Of a stretch of 64,000 nt of DNA, positions 42,972 to 51,161 are shown piece after piece. The translations under genes and the position numbers were made by a program. The notes beneath the pieces are model-generated. The model worked only from the letters and a program-made list of their open reading frames with translations. It was not told the origin of the DNA and made no database searches. The DNA lies in NCBI RefSeq assembly GCF_004348685.1, contig NZ_SMKO01000013.1, forward strand, positions 40,138 through 104,137, written 5' to 3'. Positions within the stretch are counted from its first letter, which is position 1; the number at the start of each line of letters is the position of its first letter. The stretch comes from Nonomuraea deserti (GTDB taxonomy: Bacteria > Actinomycetota > Actinomycetes > Streptosporangiales > Streptosporangiaceae).

Positions 42972-44801
42972 ATGGTGGAAGGCGCCAAGAGCTCCGAACC
43001 CGTGCGGATCACGCTGCCCTCGATCCGCACCGGGCCGATCATGGGCGTCGGCCTGCTGCTCATCCTGGTCTCGCTGATCTTCAGGGCCCACGTCCTCAGC
43101 AAGGCGTACTTCGTCGAGGACGACTTCCTGTTCGTGGCCGCGGCCGGCGACAGCGGGCTCACCTGGGACTACCTGACCCGCGTGCACAAGGGGCATCTCA
43201 TGCCCGGCTCGCTGGCCCTGGTGTGGCTGCTCACCTGGGTGGCGCCGTACAGCTGGGCGCTGGTGTCGTTCGTGACGCTCGCGCTCCAGGCGGCCGCCTC
43301 GATCGTGTTCCTGGTGCTGCTGCGGCGGCTCTTCGGCGACCGCGCCGTGGTGCTGGCCGCCCTCGCCGTCTACGCGTTCGCGCCGCTCACCGTTCCCGCG
43401 ATGAGCTGGTGGGCGGCGGCGCTCAACGCGGTGCCGCTGCAGCTCGCGCTGGTCGCCGCGCTCGCGGCGCACGTCAGGTACGTACGCGAGGGCAAGGGCC
43501 GGTGGCACGCCCTGATCTGGGCCGCCGCCGGGATGGCCTGCTCCACGAAGGGGGTGTTCATTCCCTTCGTGGTGCTGGGGGTCACCAGCGCCTACCTCGG
43601 AAGGGGCCTGTGGCTGCGGGCGCTGGCGGCCGAGCTGCGCAGGCCGGTCTGGTGGGCGCACGGAGCGCTGCTGGCCGGATACGCCGTGCTCTACCTGCTG
43701 CGCCGCGACACCGCCGGCTCGGACGCGCTGACCGGGCCAAAGGCCGAGGTGGTGCCGGGGCTGCTGCGCAGGCTGCTGGGGGAGACCTTTCCCACCGGCG
43801 CGGTCGGCGGCCCGCTGCGCTGGGGCGGGCTCACCTCCACCGGCGGGCTGGCCGACCCGGCCCAGGCCACCGTGATCGCGGCATGGGCGCTGCTCGCGCT
43901 GCTGGTCGTGATCACGTGCGTGTACCGCAGGCGGGCGTGGCGGGCGTGGGCGATCCTGGCCGCATACGTCGTCGTGGCCGACGCGATCCCCACCACGATC
44001 GCGCGGGCGACCGCGTGGGACCTCGTGGGCGCGGAGACGCGGTACGTCGCCGACGCCGCGGTGTTGTTCGCCCTCTGCCTGGCGCTGGCCTGGCACCCGG
44101 TCGAGGGCGAGCCGGACGCCCGCCGCCGGCCGGTGGGCGGCGGCCTGTCCATGGCCGCGAGCGCGCTGACCGTGGCCGTGCTCGCCGCGTCGCTGGTGTC
44201 GATCAACGCCTACGGCGACACTCTCAGCGGCGACAAGGTCAGGAGCTACCTGGGCAACGCGCGTGCCTCGCTGGCCACCGCCGCGCCGGGGACCGACATC
44301 TACCCGCGTCCCGTGCCGCCGGAGGTCGTCCTGCCGTGGAACGGCTCCCGCAGGCTGACGTCGTACGTGCTCGCGCCGCTGGCCGAGCCCGGGACCCGGC
44401 GGCGCATGCGCGACCCGCGGCCCTCGGCGAAGCCGTACGTCTTCGACTCCACGGGCAAGCTCGTCCCGGTGGGCCGGGTGACGCCGTTCTTCGACGCGGT
44501 GAAGGGCGAGAAGTGTTACGCGGAGGACGAAGTCTTCCCCGTCGAGTCCCTCGGCGGCCCCGGCATGGTGGTGGCCCTGGCCTACACCAGTCCCCGGCAG
44601 GTGCACGTGGTGGTGGATCTCGGCGGCACCGAGCGGGCGGCCACGCTGCCGGCGACCGGAGAGACGGGCGCGCTCTACTACGTGCCGCACGACGGGTCGG
44701 GCAAGGGGATGCGGATCAGCGCGGCGGGCGGCCAGGGTCAGGCATTCTGCCTGAGGGCCGCGGCCTTCGGGGAGCCGGGGCCGGCTCCTCCCGCCGCGTG
44801 A
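42972..44801 (+). CDS. GT-C-like membrane protein, paralogue 2
   Basis: A 609-residue protein with the same layout as the protein at 39353: acidic first loop KAYFVEDDFLFVAAAG, then WDYLTRVHKGHLMPGS, a SWWAAALNAVPLQLAL segment, TRYVADAAVL, and an extracytoplasmic C-terminal domain ending with YYVPHDGSGKGMRIS. GGAAGGA precedes ATG 42972 by 7 nt. Sequence similarity across the whole length shows duplication and divergence from the same ancestor. Its last 64 nt overlap the convergent acyltransferase. It probably adds a different sugar or linkage from its paralogue. Confidence 0.78.
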   Translation: MVEGAKSSEPVRITLPSIRTGPIMGVGLLLILVSLIFRAHVLSKAYFVEDDFLFVAAAGDSGLTWDYLTRVHKGHLMPGSLALVWLLTWVAPYSWALVSFVTLALQAAASIVFLVLLRRLFGDRAVVLAALAVYAFAPLTVPAMSWWAAALNAVPLQLALVAALAAHVRYVREGKGRWHALIWAAAGMACSTKGVFIPFVVLGVTSAYLGRGLWLRALAAELRRPVWWAHGALLAGYAVLYLLRRDTAGSDALTGPKAEVVPGLLRRLLGETFPTGAVGGPLRWGGLTSTGGLADPAQATVIAAWALLALLVVITCVYRRRAWRAWAILAAYVVVADAIPTTIARATAWDLVGAETRYVADAAVLFALCLALAWHPVEGEPDARRRPVGGGLSMAASALTVAVLAASLVSINAYGDTLSGDKVRSYLGNARASLATAAPGTDIYPRPVPPEVVLPWNGSRRLTSYVLAPLAEPGTRRRMRDPRPSAKPYVFDSTGKLVPVGRVTPFFDAVKGEKCYAEDEVFPVESLGGPGMVVALAYTSPRQVHVVVDLGGTERAATLPATGETGALYYVPHDGSGKGMRISAAGGQGQAFCLRAAAFGEPGPAPPAA

Positions 44802-45991
44802 GGGACGAGCCGGATGAGCCGCCGGGCGGGCTCCTCCACGTAGCGATGCGTGAGCCCGGCGAGGGCGACGGACAGGGCGCTGATCGCGACGAGGTTGAGG
44901 ATCAGGTTGCCGGTCCACGGCCGCTGGCCGGTGAAGTCGTACCAGAGGTAGATGACCACGAACTGCCAGAGGAAGACCCCGTACGAGATCCGGCCGAGAT
45001 AGCTCATGACCCGGCCGCCGAGCAGCTCGCCCAGCCGGGTGGACCGCTCGGACTCCAGGGCGGCGGGCGCCACGAGGCAGAGCGCGACGAGCGTGTAGAG
45101 GGCCTGCTCGGAGAAGGCCGTCCAGATGCCGCCCAGGCCGACGAAGCGCGGCCCGGTCACCGGGGTGGAGGCGATCAGGTAGGCGAGCCCGGCGATCAGC
45201 CACAGCGTGCCCCACGAGCCGGCCAGGGCCGCGCAGAGGCGGCGTACCCGTCCGTCCTCCGCCCTGGCCCAGACGGTCAGGACCGCCAGCGCCATGCCGG
45301 GCACGAAGAACGTCCACGAGCGCGGCAGCCACACGTTCATCCACGGGCGGTACTCGGGGAAGTACTCGAAGATCGTGTACACGTACGACAGGGCGCCGAA
45401 GGCGGCCAGCCCGATCAGCAGGCGCCTGGCCCTGGCCCGCAGGTCGGCTCCCGCGCGCAGCGCGAACCAGCGCAGCGCCGCCGCCATCAGCGGGAGCGTG
45501 AGGTAGAAGGTCAGCTCGACCGCCAGGCTCCACATCTGCCCGAGCCCCTTGGGCCCGAGGCCGAACCACCACGGGGTCAGGTCGTAGGTGTGCACGAGGA
45601 ACGCCAGTTGCGCCCACGTCCACGGGTCGGACCGGTGGGCCTCGCCCCACAGCAGCAGGGCCACGGCCACCACCAGCCAGTAGGCGGGGACGATGCGGAA
45701 GAAGCGCCGCCACAGGTAGCGGCGCGTGTCCGGGGCCCGCTCGCCGGTCAGCACCTCCGCCGCCCACGGGCGGTACAGCAGCAGGCCGGAGAGCGTGAAG
45801 AAGATCGGCACCCCGATCTCGCCCCGCGACAGCACGCCGCCGAGGAACCCTGGCTCCAGCGCCGTTCCCGCCTCCATTGCGACGTGGAAGAGCAGCACGG
45901 CGAAGGCGGCCACGGCGCGGATGCCGTCGAGCGCGGCCTGGCGGCCGGAGATCGCCGGCAGCCGCGCCGATGTAGAACCTGTTTCGGTCAC
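44738..45991 (-). CDS. Acyltransferase family 3 membrane protein (OafA-like)
   Basis: A 417-residue protein with about 10 membrane segments. The N-terminal signature ALDGIRAVAAFAVLLFHVAME (Arg and His of the acyltransferase-3 active site) and IFFTLSGLLLYRPW identify the family, which O-acylates sugars of surface polysaccharides at the membrane. The start is GTG 45991, only weakly preceded by GGGATGCGGA. Its 3' end overlaps the paralogue-2 gene by 64 nt. It is divergent from the DUF3068 copy 2 gene across an AT-rich gap of about 120 bp that must hold both promoters. Probable substrate: an arabinan or galactan-like glycan assembled by the same locus. Confidence 0.9.
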   Translation of the reverse strand: MTETGSTSARLPAISGRQAALDGIRAVAAFAVLLFHVAMEAGTALEPGFLGGVLSRGEIGVPIFFTLSGLLLYRPWAAEVLTGERAPDTRRYLWRRFFRIVPAYWLVVAVALLLWGEAHRSDPWTWAQLAFLVHTYDLTPWWFGLGPKGLGQMWSLAVELTFYLTLPLMAAALRWFALRAGADLRARARRLLIGLAAFGALSYVYTIFEYFPEYRPWMNVWLPRSWTFFVPGMALAVLTVWARAEDGRVRRLCAALAGSWGTLWLIAGLAYLIASTPVTGPRFVGLGGIWTAFSEQALYTLVALCLVAPAALESERSTRLGELLGGRVMSYLGRISYGVFLWQFVVIYLWYDFTGQRPWTGNLILNLVAISALSVALAGLTHRYVEEPARRLIRLVPHAAGGAGPGSPKAAALRQNA

Positions 45992-46110
45992 GTTTCCGCA
46001 TCCCTGGTGACGATGGTCACTCCCCGCAATAACATACCGGCGAGTAGAAACTTGGTTTCAGTACTTAACCACCCAGACAGGCGTCCGTGCACCTGGCACA
46101 TGGAGGGTCG

Positions 46111-47031
46111 ATGAACCGGGTCGTCGTTGGCAGCGTCCTCATCGCCGTCGGGGCATTCCTCGTGGTTCTGGCCCCTCTGGTGCGCTTCCAGGTGGCGCCC
46201 GCGCTCATGAGCGCCAAAGGCGACCAGTACGGGATCAGCAAGCTCCGCGCGACCGGCGCACAATACTTCAGCGTCGCCGACGGCAAGGTGCTGACCGCCG
46301 ACCTCGACATCATCGTCACCACGCGCGGAGACGTGAAGGAGGCGTCCGGCGACCGGGTCGTGTGGGACGAGTTCACCGCCGTGAACGACGTCACCAACGG
46401 CAAGCCCGGCATCGACTTCACCGAGCGGCGCAGCGCCTTCGACAAACGCTCGGGCGTCGGGCTCAACTGCTGCGGCGTCAGCATCGACAAGGAGCCGGTG
46501 GAGCTGCAGGGGCAGATCTACAAGTTCCCGTTCGACGTGGAGAAGAAGAGCTACATGGTCTTCAACTCCACGGCGGGCAAGGCGTTCGAGGCCAAGTTCG
46601 TCGGCGAGGAGCAGGTCGGCGGGCTGAACACGTACAAGTTCGAGCAGGTCGTCCCCGAGACCAGGACCCAGACGCTCACCGCGCCCGCCGACTGGTTCGG
46701 CATGGGCGAGTCGGGCGACGTGCAACTCGACCGCGTCTACTCCGGCACCAACACCTTCTGGATCGAGCCCACCACCGGCGCCCCCGTCCGCCAGGAGCAG
46801 CAGCGCAACGAGGTGCTCAAGAGCGACGACGGCGTCGAGCGCTCCAAGGCGTTCGTGGCCACGGCCAAGATGACCGACGACACCGTCGACGGGCTCGTGA
46901 AGAGCGCGCAAGAGGGCAAGAGCCAGATCGACCTGATCAGGGTCACGCTGCCCGTCGTGCTGGGTGTGGTGGGCGTCGTGCTGTTCGTCGCCGGCCTCCT
47001 GCTGACCCTGCGCGGCCGCAGGACCACATGA
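46111..47031 (+). CDS. DUF3068 (PorA-like) membrane protein, copy 2
   Basis: A 306-residue protein with an N-terminal helix (VVVGSVLIAVGAFLVVLAPLV), an extracytoplasmic beta-rich domain that includes FDKRSGVGLNCCGVS and FWIEPTTGAPVRQ, and a C-terminal helix near 280-300. The layout and the Cys-Cys motif match copy 1 at 41200. ATG 46111 with GGAGG 4 nt upstream is the start; ATG 46087 lacks a ribosome-binding site. The stop overlaps the UbiA start (ATGA), so it is the first gene of the DUF3068-UbiA-DprE1-DprE2 operon, tying the family to arabinose donor synthesis. Confidence 0.86.
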   Translation: MNRVVVGSVLIAVGAFLVVLAPLVRFQVAPALMSAKGDQYGISKLRATGAQYFSVADGKVLTADLDIIVTTRGDVKEASGDRVVWDEFTAVNDVTNGKPGIDFTERRSAFDKRSGVGLNCCGVSIDKEPVELQGQIYKFPFDVEKKSYMVFNSTAGKAFEAKFVGEEQVGGLNTYKFEQVVPETRTQTLTAPADWFGMGESGDVQLDRVYSGTNTFWIEPTTGAPVRQEQQRNEVLKSDDGVERSKAFVATAKMTDDTVDGLVKSAQEGKSQIDLIRVTLPVVLGVVGVVLFVAGLLLTLRGRRTT

Positions 47032-47915
47032 GCCAGGGCGTGGTGGCGAGCCCCCGGGCGGCCACCCCGGCGCTGGCGCTGATCAGGGCCGCCAGGCCCC
47101 GCCAATGGCTGAAGAACGTCCTGGTCCTCGCCGCGCCGATGGCCGCGGGGGTGCTGGGCGAGCCGCGCTACCTGCTCGCCGCGCTGCTGGTGCTCGCCGC
47201 GTTCTGCCTGGCCGCGAGCGGCTCGTACCTGATCAACGACGCCTCCGACGTGCGGGCCGACCGGCTGCATCCGCGCAAGCGGCGGCGGGCCGTCGCGGCG
47301 GGGGCGGTGTCGGTGCGGGCCGCCCGGGTGACCGGCGTCGTGCTGCTGCTCCTGGCGCCCGCCGTCGCCGCGCTCACCGGGAGCTGGAAGCCGCCCGCCG
47401 TGGTCGCCGGCTACCTCGTCCTGACGTTGTCGTACACGCTGTGGCTCAAGCACCAGGAGGTCGTGGACCTGATCGCGGTCGCCGGGTGCCACGTGATCAG
47501 GGCATACGCCGGAGCCGTGGCGGTCGACGTGCCGGTGACCGGGTGGTTCCTGGTGGTCGTCTCGCTGGCCGCGCTGCAGCTGGTGGCGGGCAAACGCGAG
47601 GCGGAGCTGCGGCTCGTGGAGGCGGCGGGGACGCGCGCGACGCTGGCCGCCTACTCGCCCGCCTACCTCGCCCAGGTGCGGACCATGTGCTCGGGCGCGA
47701 TGATCGTGACGTACTGCCTGTGGGCGCTCAACGCGCACGACGACCTGTTCTACGGGCTCAGCATCGTCCCCTTCGTGCTGCTCGTGCTCCGGCACAACCT
47801 GCTTGTGGAGCGCGGGGGAGGCGAGGAGCCGGAGGAGCTCGCCCTGCGCGACCGGCCGACCCTGCTGTTCGCCGCCGTGCTCGTCGCCCTCGTCGGTCTG
47901 GGGATCTACGCGTGA
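47028..47915 (+). CDS. ubiA: Decaprenyl-phosphate phosphoribosyltransferase (UbiA family)
   Basis: A 295-residue UbiA-superfamily enzyme with about 9 membrane helices, corresponding to Rv3806c. It moves 5-phosphoribose from PRPP to decaprenyl phosphate, the committed step of decaprenyl-phosphoryl-arabinose synthesis. First Asp-rich motif YLINDASDVRADRLHPRKRRR (NDxxDxxxD) and second motif KHQEVVDLIAVAGCHVIRAYAGA are present; the N-terminus RAARPRQWLKNVLVLAAP is typical. The start ATG 47028 overlaps the DUF3068 stop (ATGA) and its stop overlaps dprE1 (GTGA). The phosphatase that follows in mycobacteria (Rv3807c) is not in the window. Confidence 0.93.
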   Translation: MSQGVVASPRAATPALALIRAARPRQWLKNVLVLAAPMAAGVLGEPRYLLAALLVLAAFCLAASGSYLINDASDVRADRLHPRKRRRAVAAGAVSVRAARVTGVVLLLLAPAVAALTGSWKPPAVVAGYLVLTLSYTLWLKHQEVVDLIAVAGCHVIRAYAGAVAVDVPVTGWFLVVVSLAALQLVAGKREAELRLVEAAGTRATLAAYSPAYLAQVRTMCSGAMIVTYCLWALNAHDDLFYGLSIVPFVLLVLRHNLLVERGGGEEPEELALRDRPTLLFAAVLVALVGLGIYA

Positions 47916-49231
47916 CCACGTTCCTGACCGGCTGGGGGCGTACGGCGCCCACGCCCGCGCGGCTCGCCAGGCCCCGCTCCGTCGGGCAGCTGCGCGAGCT
48001 GGTCGCGTCCGCGCCGCGCCGGGGCGTGGTGGCGCGGGGCCTCGGCCGCTCGTACGGCGACGCGGCGCAGAACGCCGGCGGGCTCGTCGTCGACTGCACC
48101 GGCCTGGACGCGTGGACCTTCGACGAGGGCAGCGGCCTGGTGACAGCCTCCGGCGGGGTGAGCCTGCACACGCTGATGACGGCGCTCGTCCCGCAGGGCT
48201 GGTTCGTCCCCGTCAGCCCCGGCACGCGGCACGTCACCGTCGGCGGAGCCGTCGCCGCCGACGTCCACGGCAAGAACCACCACCGCGACTCCTCGTTCGG
48301 CGCGCACGTCCGCTCGCTGACCCTGGTGACCGCGGGAGGCGAGGTCCTGACCCTCCGTCCCGGCCACCCGCTCTTCGCGGCCACGGTCGGCGGCATGGGG
48401 CTGACCGGGGTGATCGCCGAGGTCACGTTCGGCTGCGTGCCGATCAGGACGTCCATGATGCGGGTGGACGTCCAGCGCACCGCGGACCTGGACGAGACGA
48501 TGGCGGTCATGGCGGACAGCGACCACCGTCACCGCTACACGGTGGCCTGGATCGACCTGATCGCCCGGGGCCGCCGGATGGGGCGCAGCGTGCTCACCAG
48601 GGGCGATCACGCGACGCCTGCCGAGGTGAAGGAGGCGCCGCCGTTCGCGCCGGGCGCGCTGGCGCGGGCCCCCGCGTGGGTGCCCGGCGGGCTGCTCAAC
48701 GGGCTGAGCCTGCGCGCGTTCAACGAGCTCTGGTACCGCAGGGCGCCGCGCCGCCGGACCCTCACACAGGGCATCGCGCCGTTCTTCCATCCGCTCGACG
48801 GCGTGGAGGGCTGGAACCGCATGTACGGCCCGCGAGGGTTCGTCCAGTACCAGTTCGTGGTGCCCTTGGGCGCGGAGGAGACGCTGCGCGGGATCGTCGC
48901 GACCCTGTCGGAGCACGGCAGCCCGTCATTCCTGACCGTGCTCAAGAGGTTCGGGCCCGGCTCGGGCGGCCTGCTGTCGTTCCCCATGCCCGGCTGGACC
49001 CTGGCCCTGGACCTGCCCGCCGGTGGGCGCGGGCTGAGCGGCCTGCTGCGCGGCTTCGACCGGCGGGTGGCGGGCGCGGGCGGTCGCGTCTATCTCGCCA
49101 AGGACGCGCGGCTGGGCGCTGCCATGATGGCGGAGATGTATCCCGAACTGGAGCGGTGGCGGCGGATCAGGGACGAGGCCGATCCCGCCGGGCTGTTCCG
49201 CTCCGACCTGGCCAGGAGGCTGCGGTTGTGA
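47912..49231 (+). CDS. dprE1: Decaprenylphosphoryl-beta-D-ribose 2-oxidase (DprE1)
   Basis: A 439-residue VAO-type FAD enzyme oxidising decaprenylphosphoryl-ribose at C2, the first half of the epimerisation to arabinose. FAD-binding motifs GLGRSYGDAAQNAGG and ADVHGKNHHRDSSFG, and active-site Lys in VYLAKDARL, match mycobacterial DprE1. The benzothiazinone-modified Cys387 of M. tuberculosis lies in GWNICVDFP; here the segment is GWTLALDLP, with Ala365 in that position (codon 49004-49006), so covalent benzothiazinones should not be able to react. The GTG start overlaps ubiA (GTGA) and the stop overlaps dprE2 (GTGA), giving a coupled operon. Confidence 0.95.
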   Translation: MTTFLTGWGRTAPTPARLARPRSVGQLRELVASAPRRGVVARGLGRSYGDAAQNAGGLVVDCTGLDAWTFDEGSGLVTASGGVSLHTLMTALVPQGWFVPVSPGTRHVTVGGAVAADVHGKNHHRDSSFGAHVRSLTLVTAGGEVLTLRPGHPLFAATVGGMGLTGVIAEVTFGCVPIRTSMMRVDVQRTADLDETMAVMADSDHRHRYTVAWIDLIARGRRMGRSVLTRGDHATPAEVKEAPPFAPGALARAPAWVPGGLLNGLSLRAFNELWYRRAPRRRTLTQGIAPFFHPLDGVEGWNRMYGPRGFVQYQFVVPLGAEETLRGIVATLSEHGSPSFLTVLKRFGPGSGGLLSFPMPGWTLALDLPAGGRGLSGLLRGFDRRVAGAGGRVYLAKDARLGAAMMAEMYPELERWRRIRDEADPAGLFRSDLARRLRL

Positions 49232-49965
49232 AGAACGCGCTTGGCGGGGTCGACACCGTCCTGCTGCTCGGCGGGCGCAGCGAGATCGGCCTGGAGATCG
49301 TCAGGCTGCTGGCAGGGCTGGGCGCGGGCCGGGTGGTGCTGGCCGCGCGGGACGGGTTCGACCCGCCCGACCTCGGCGCGGAGGTCCACGTCGTGCCGTT
49401 CGACGCGCTGGACGTGCACGGGCACGGCGCCGTCTTCGCCAGGGCGACGGAGCTGGTGGGGGATCTCGACGTGGTGATCTCCGCGTTCGGCGTGCTGGGG
49501 ACCCAGGAGCGCTACGACGCCGATCCCGCGGCCGCCGCCGAGGCCGTGGCGGTCAACTACGGCGCGCACGTGTCGGTGGGGCTGCACGCGGCCAGGGTGC
49601 TGCGCGAGCAGGGCCACGGCACGCTCGTGGTGTTGTCGTCGGTGGCGGGCGCGCGCGTGCGCAAGGCCAACTTCGTGTACGGCTCGGCCAAGGCCGGGCT
49701 CGACGGGTTCGCCCAGGGCCTGGGCGACGCCCTGCACGGGTCGGGCGCGAGGGTGCTGATCGTGCGGCCGGGCTTCGTGATCGGGCGGATGACGAAAGGG
49801 CTGGCACCCGCGCCGATGTCCTCGACGCCGCGGCAGGTGGCGCTGGCCACGGTGGCCGCGCTGCGTGCCGGCGCGCCCTCCGTCTGGGTGCCGCGGGCGC
49901 TCGGGCCCGCCTTCCGCGTGTTGCGGCTGCTGCCTCGCGCCCTCTGGCGCAGGCTGCCTCGCTAG
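49228..49965 (+). CDS. dprE2: Decaprenylphosphoryl-2-keto-ribose reductase (DprE2)
   Basis: A 245-residue short-chain dehydrogenase that reduces the DprE1 product to decaprenylphosphoryl-beta-D-arabinose. NAD-binding VLLLGGRSEIGLEIVRLL, the SDR catalytic Ser in LVVLSSVAG, and Tyr/Lys in NFVYGSAKAGLDG are present; the C-terminus (VPRALGPAFRVLRLLPRALWRRLPR) is basic as in DprE2. The start GTG 49228 overlaps dprE1 (GTGA). The stop at 49963-49965 lies inside a KstR-like box that belongs to the next gene. It completes UbiA-DprE1-DprE2, the whole prenyl-linked part of the arabinose donor route except the phosphatase. Confidence 0.93.
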   Translation: MKNALGGVDTVLLLGGRSEIGLEIVRLLAGLGAGRVVLAARDGFDPPDLGAEVHVVPFDALDVHGHGAVFARATELVGDLDVVISAFGVLGTQERYDADPAAAAEAVAVNYGAHVSVGLHAARVLREQGHGTLVVLSSVAGARVRKANFVYGSAKAGLDGFAQGLGDALHGSGARVLIVRPGFVIGRMTKGLAPAPMSSTPRQVALATVAALRAGAPSVWVPRALGPAFRVLRLLPRALWRRLPR

Positions 49966-49976
49966 AACGCATTCCA
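49963..49976. promoter_or_regulatory. KstR-like box 1 (TAGAACGCATTCCA)
   Basis: Matches the published KstR consensus TnnAACnnGTTnnA with one mismatch (ATT for GTT). It overlaps the dprE2 stop codon, 42 bp upstream of box 2. Confidence 0.5.
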
Positions 49977-50004
49977 TCAGGGTGACCGAGTGAACGTTCT
50001 AGAG

Positions 50005-50018
50005 TAGAACGCGTTGCA
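50005..50018. promoter_or_regulatory. KstR-like box 2 (TAGAACGCGTTGCA)
   Basis: A full match to TnnAACnnGTTnnA, the operator of the mycobacterial/rhodococcal cholesterol-catabolism repressor KstR. It overlaps the -35 box of the nitronate monooxygenase promoter, as a repressor site should. Between the boxes is a perfect GAACGTTC (49992-49999). Confidence 0.7.
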
Positions 50019-50042
50019 GTACAGCTTTCCCGGACTTATGGT
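50014..50042 (+). promoter_or_regulatory. Promoter of the nitronate monooxygenase gene, leaderless
   Basis: TTGCAG (50014-50019), a 17-nt spacer, TATGGT (50037-50042). The ATG at 50049 is 7 nt after the -10 box, so transcription should start at or within a base or two of the start codon. No Shine-Dalgarno is present, in agreement. Confidence 0.65.
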
Positions 50043-50048
50043 CGGTCC

Positions 50049-51161
50049 ATGCGGACACGGGTCACGGACATGTTCGGAATCGAACTCCCGATCTTCGCCT
50101 TCAGCCACTGCAGGGACGTGGTCGCCGCCGTCAGCCGCGCGGGCGGCATGGGGGTGCTGGGGGCTCTCTACTTCACGCCGGAAGAGCTCGAGATGGAGCT
50201 CAAGTGGATCGACGACCACGTGGACGGCAGGCCGTACGGGGTGGACGTCGTCATGCCGGCCTCGTACGAGGGCGCGGACTTCGCCCCTGAGGAGCTGGTC
50301 GGCCGCCTCCAGTCGATGATCCCCGACGGGCACCGCGCGTTCGTGGAGAACCTGCTGTCCAGGCACGGGGTGCCGCCGCTGTCCTCGGACGCCGACCCCG
50401 GGAGGGTGCTGCTCGGCTGGACGGACGCCACAGCCCGGCCCCAGGTCGAGGTGGCCCTGCGGCACCCGATCGCGCTGCTGGCCAACGCGCTCGGCCCGCC
50501 GCCCGCCGACGTGGTGGACCTCGCCCACGCTCGGGGCGTCAAGGTCGCCGCGCTCGCCTCGACGCCCCGCCACGCGCTCAAGCAGGTGGAGGTGGGCGTG
50601 GACGTCGTGGTCGCCCAGGGCACGGAGGCCGGCGGGCACACCGGCGAGATCTCCACGATGGTGCTGATCCCGCAGGTCGTGGACGCCGTGGACGTGCCCG
50701 TGCTGGCGGCGGGCGGCATCGGCAACGGCCGCCAGATGGCGGCGGGGATGGCGCTGGGGGCGGAGGGCGTGTGGACCGGATCCCTGTGGCTCACGGTAGA
50801 GGAGGCGGACACGCCGGAGATGGCCAAGCGGCGCATCCTGGCGGCCACGTCCCGGGACACGGTGCGCTCGCGCAGCTGGACCGGCAAGCCGGCGCGGCTG
50901 CTCAGGAACGAGTGGACCGAGGCGTGGGAGTCGGAGGATTCGCCGGGCACGCTGTCGATGCCGCTGCAGTTCATGCTGGTGTCGGACGCGCTGCGCCGCA
51001 TCGGCCGCTCGGACGTGTCGGAGCTGGCCACCTTCCCCGCCGGCCAGATCATCGGCGTCACCAACCAGGTCAGGTCGACCAAGGACGTGGTGTTCGGGCT
51101 GCTGGAGGAGTACGCCGAGACGCTGGAACGCCTCGGCCGCATCACCGGCGACCGGCCCTGA
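50049..51161 (+). CDS. Nitronate monooxygenase / 2-nitropropane dioxygenase family flavoprotein
   Basis: A 370-residue FMN TIM-barrel enzyme. N-terminal DMFGIELPIFAFSHCRDVVAAVSRAGGMGVLGA, the phosphate-binding region VVVAQGTEAGGHTGEISTMVLIPQVVDAV, AAGGIGNGRQMAAGMALGAEGVWTGSLWL and the GTEAGGH signature define the class. It is longer than usual bacterial members because of an insertion around residues 60-130 and a C-terminal helical part. In mycobacteria related flavoproteins (e.g. IpdC) act in the degradation of steroid CD rings; the KstR-like boxes in its promoter support a sterol role here, but the natural substrate is not fixed by sequence. Confidence 0.88.
   Translation: MRTRVTDMFGIELPIFAFSHCRDVVAAVSRAGGMGVLGALYFTPEELEMELKWIDDHVDGRPYGVDVVMPASYEGADFAPEELVGRLQSMIPDGHRAFVENLLSRHGVPPLSSDADPGRVLLGWTDATARPQVEVALRHPIALLANALGPPPADVVDLAHARGVKVAALASTPRHALKQVEVGVDVVVAQGTEAGGHTGEISTMVLIPQVVDAVDVPVLAAGGIGNGRQMAAGMALGAEGVWTGSLWLTVEEADTPEMAKRRILAATSRDTVRSRSWTGKPARLLRNEWTEAWESEDSPGTLSMPLQFMLVSDALRRIGRSDVSELATFPAGQIIGVTNQVRSTKDVVFGLLEEYAETLERLGRITGDRP

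Noticed and set aside
42888..46001. 1037-codon minus-strand frame and the 42851-46114 plus-strand frame
   Set aside because: Both run through several real genes in other frames (GT-C-like paralogue and acyltransferase) and lack any domain.
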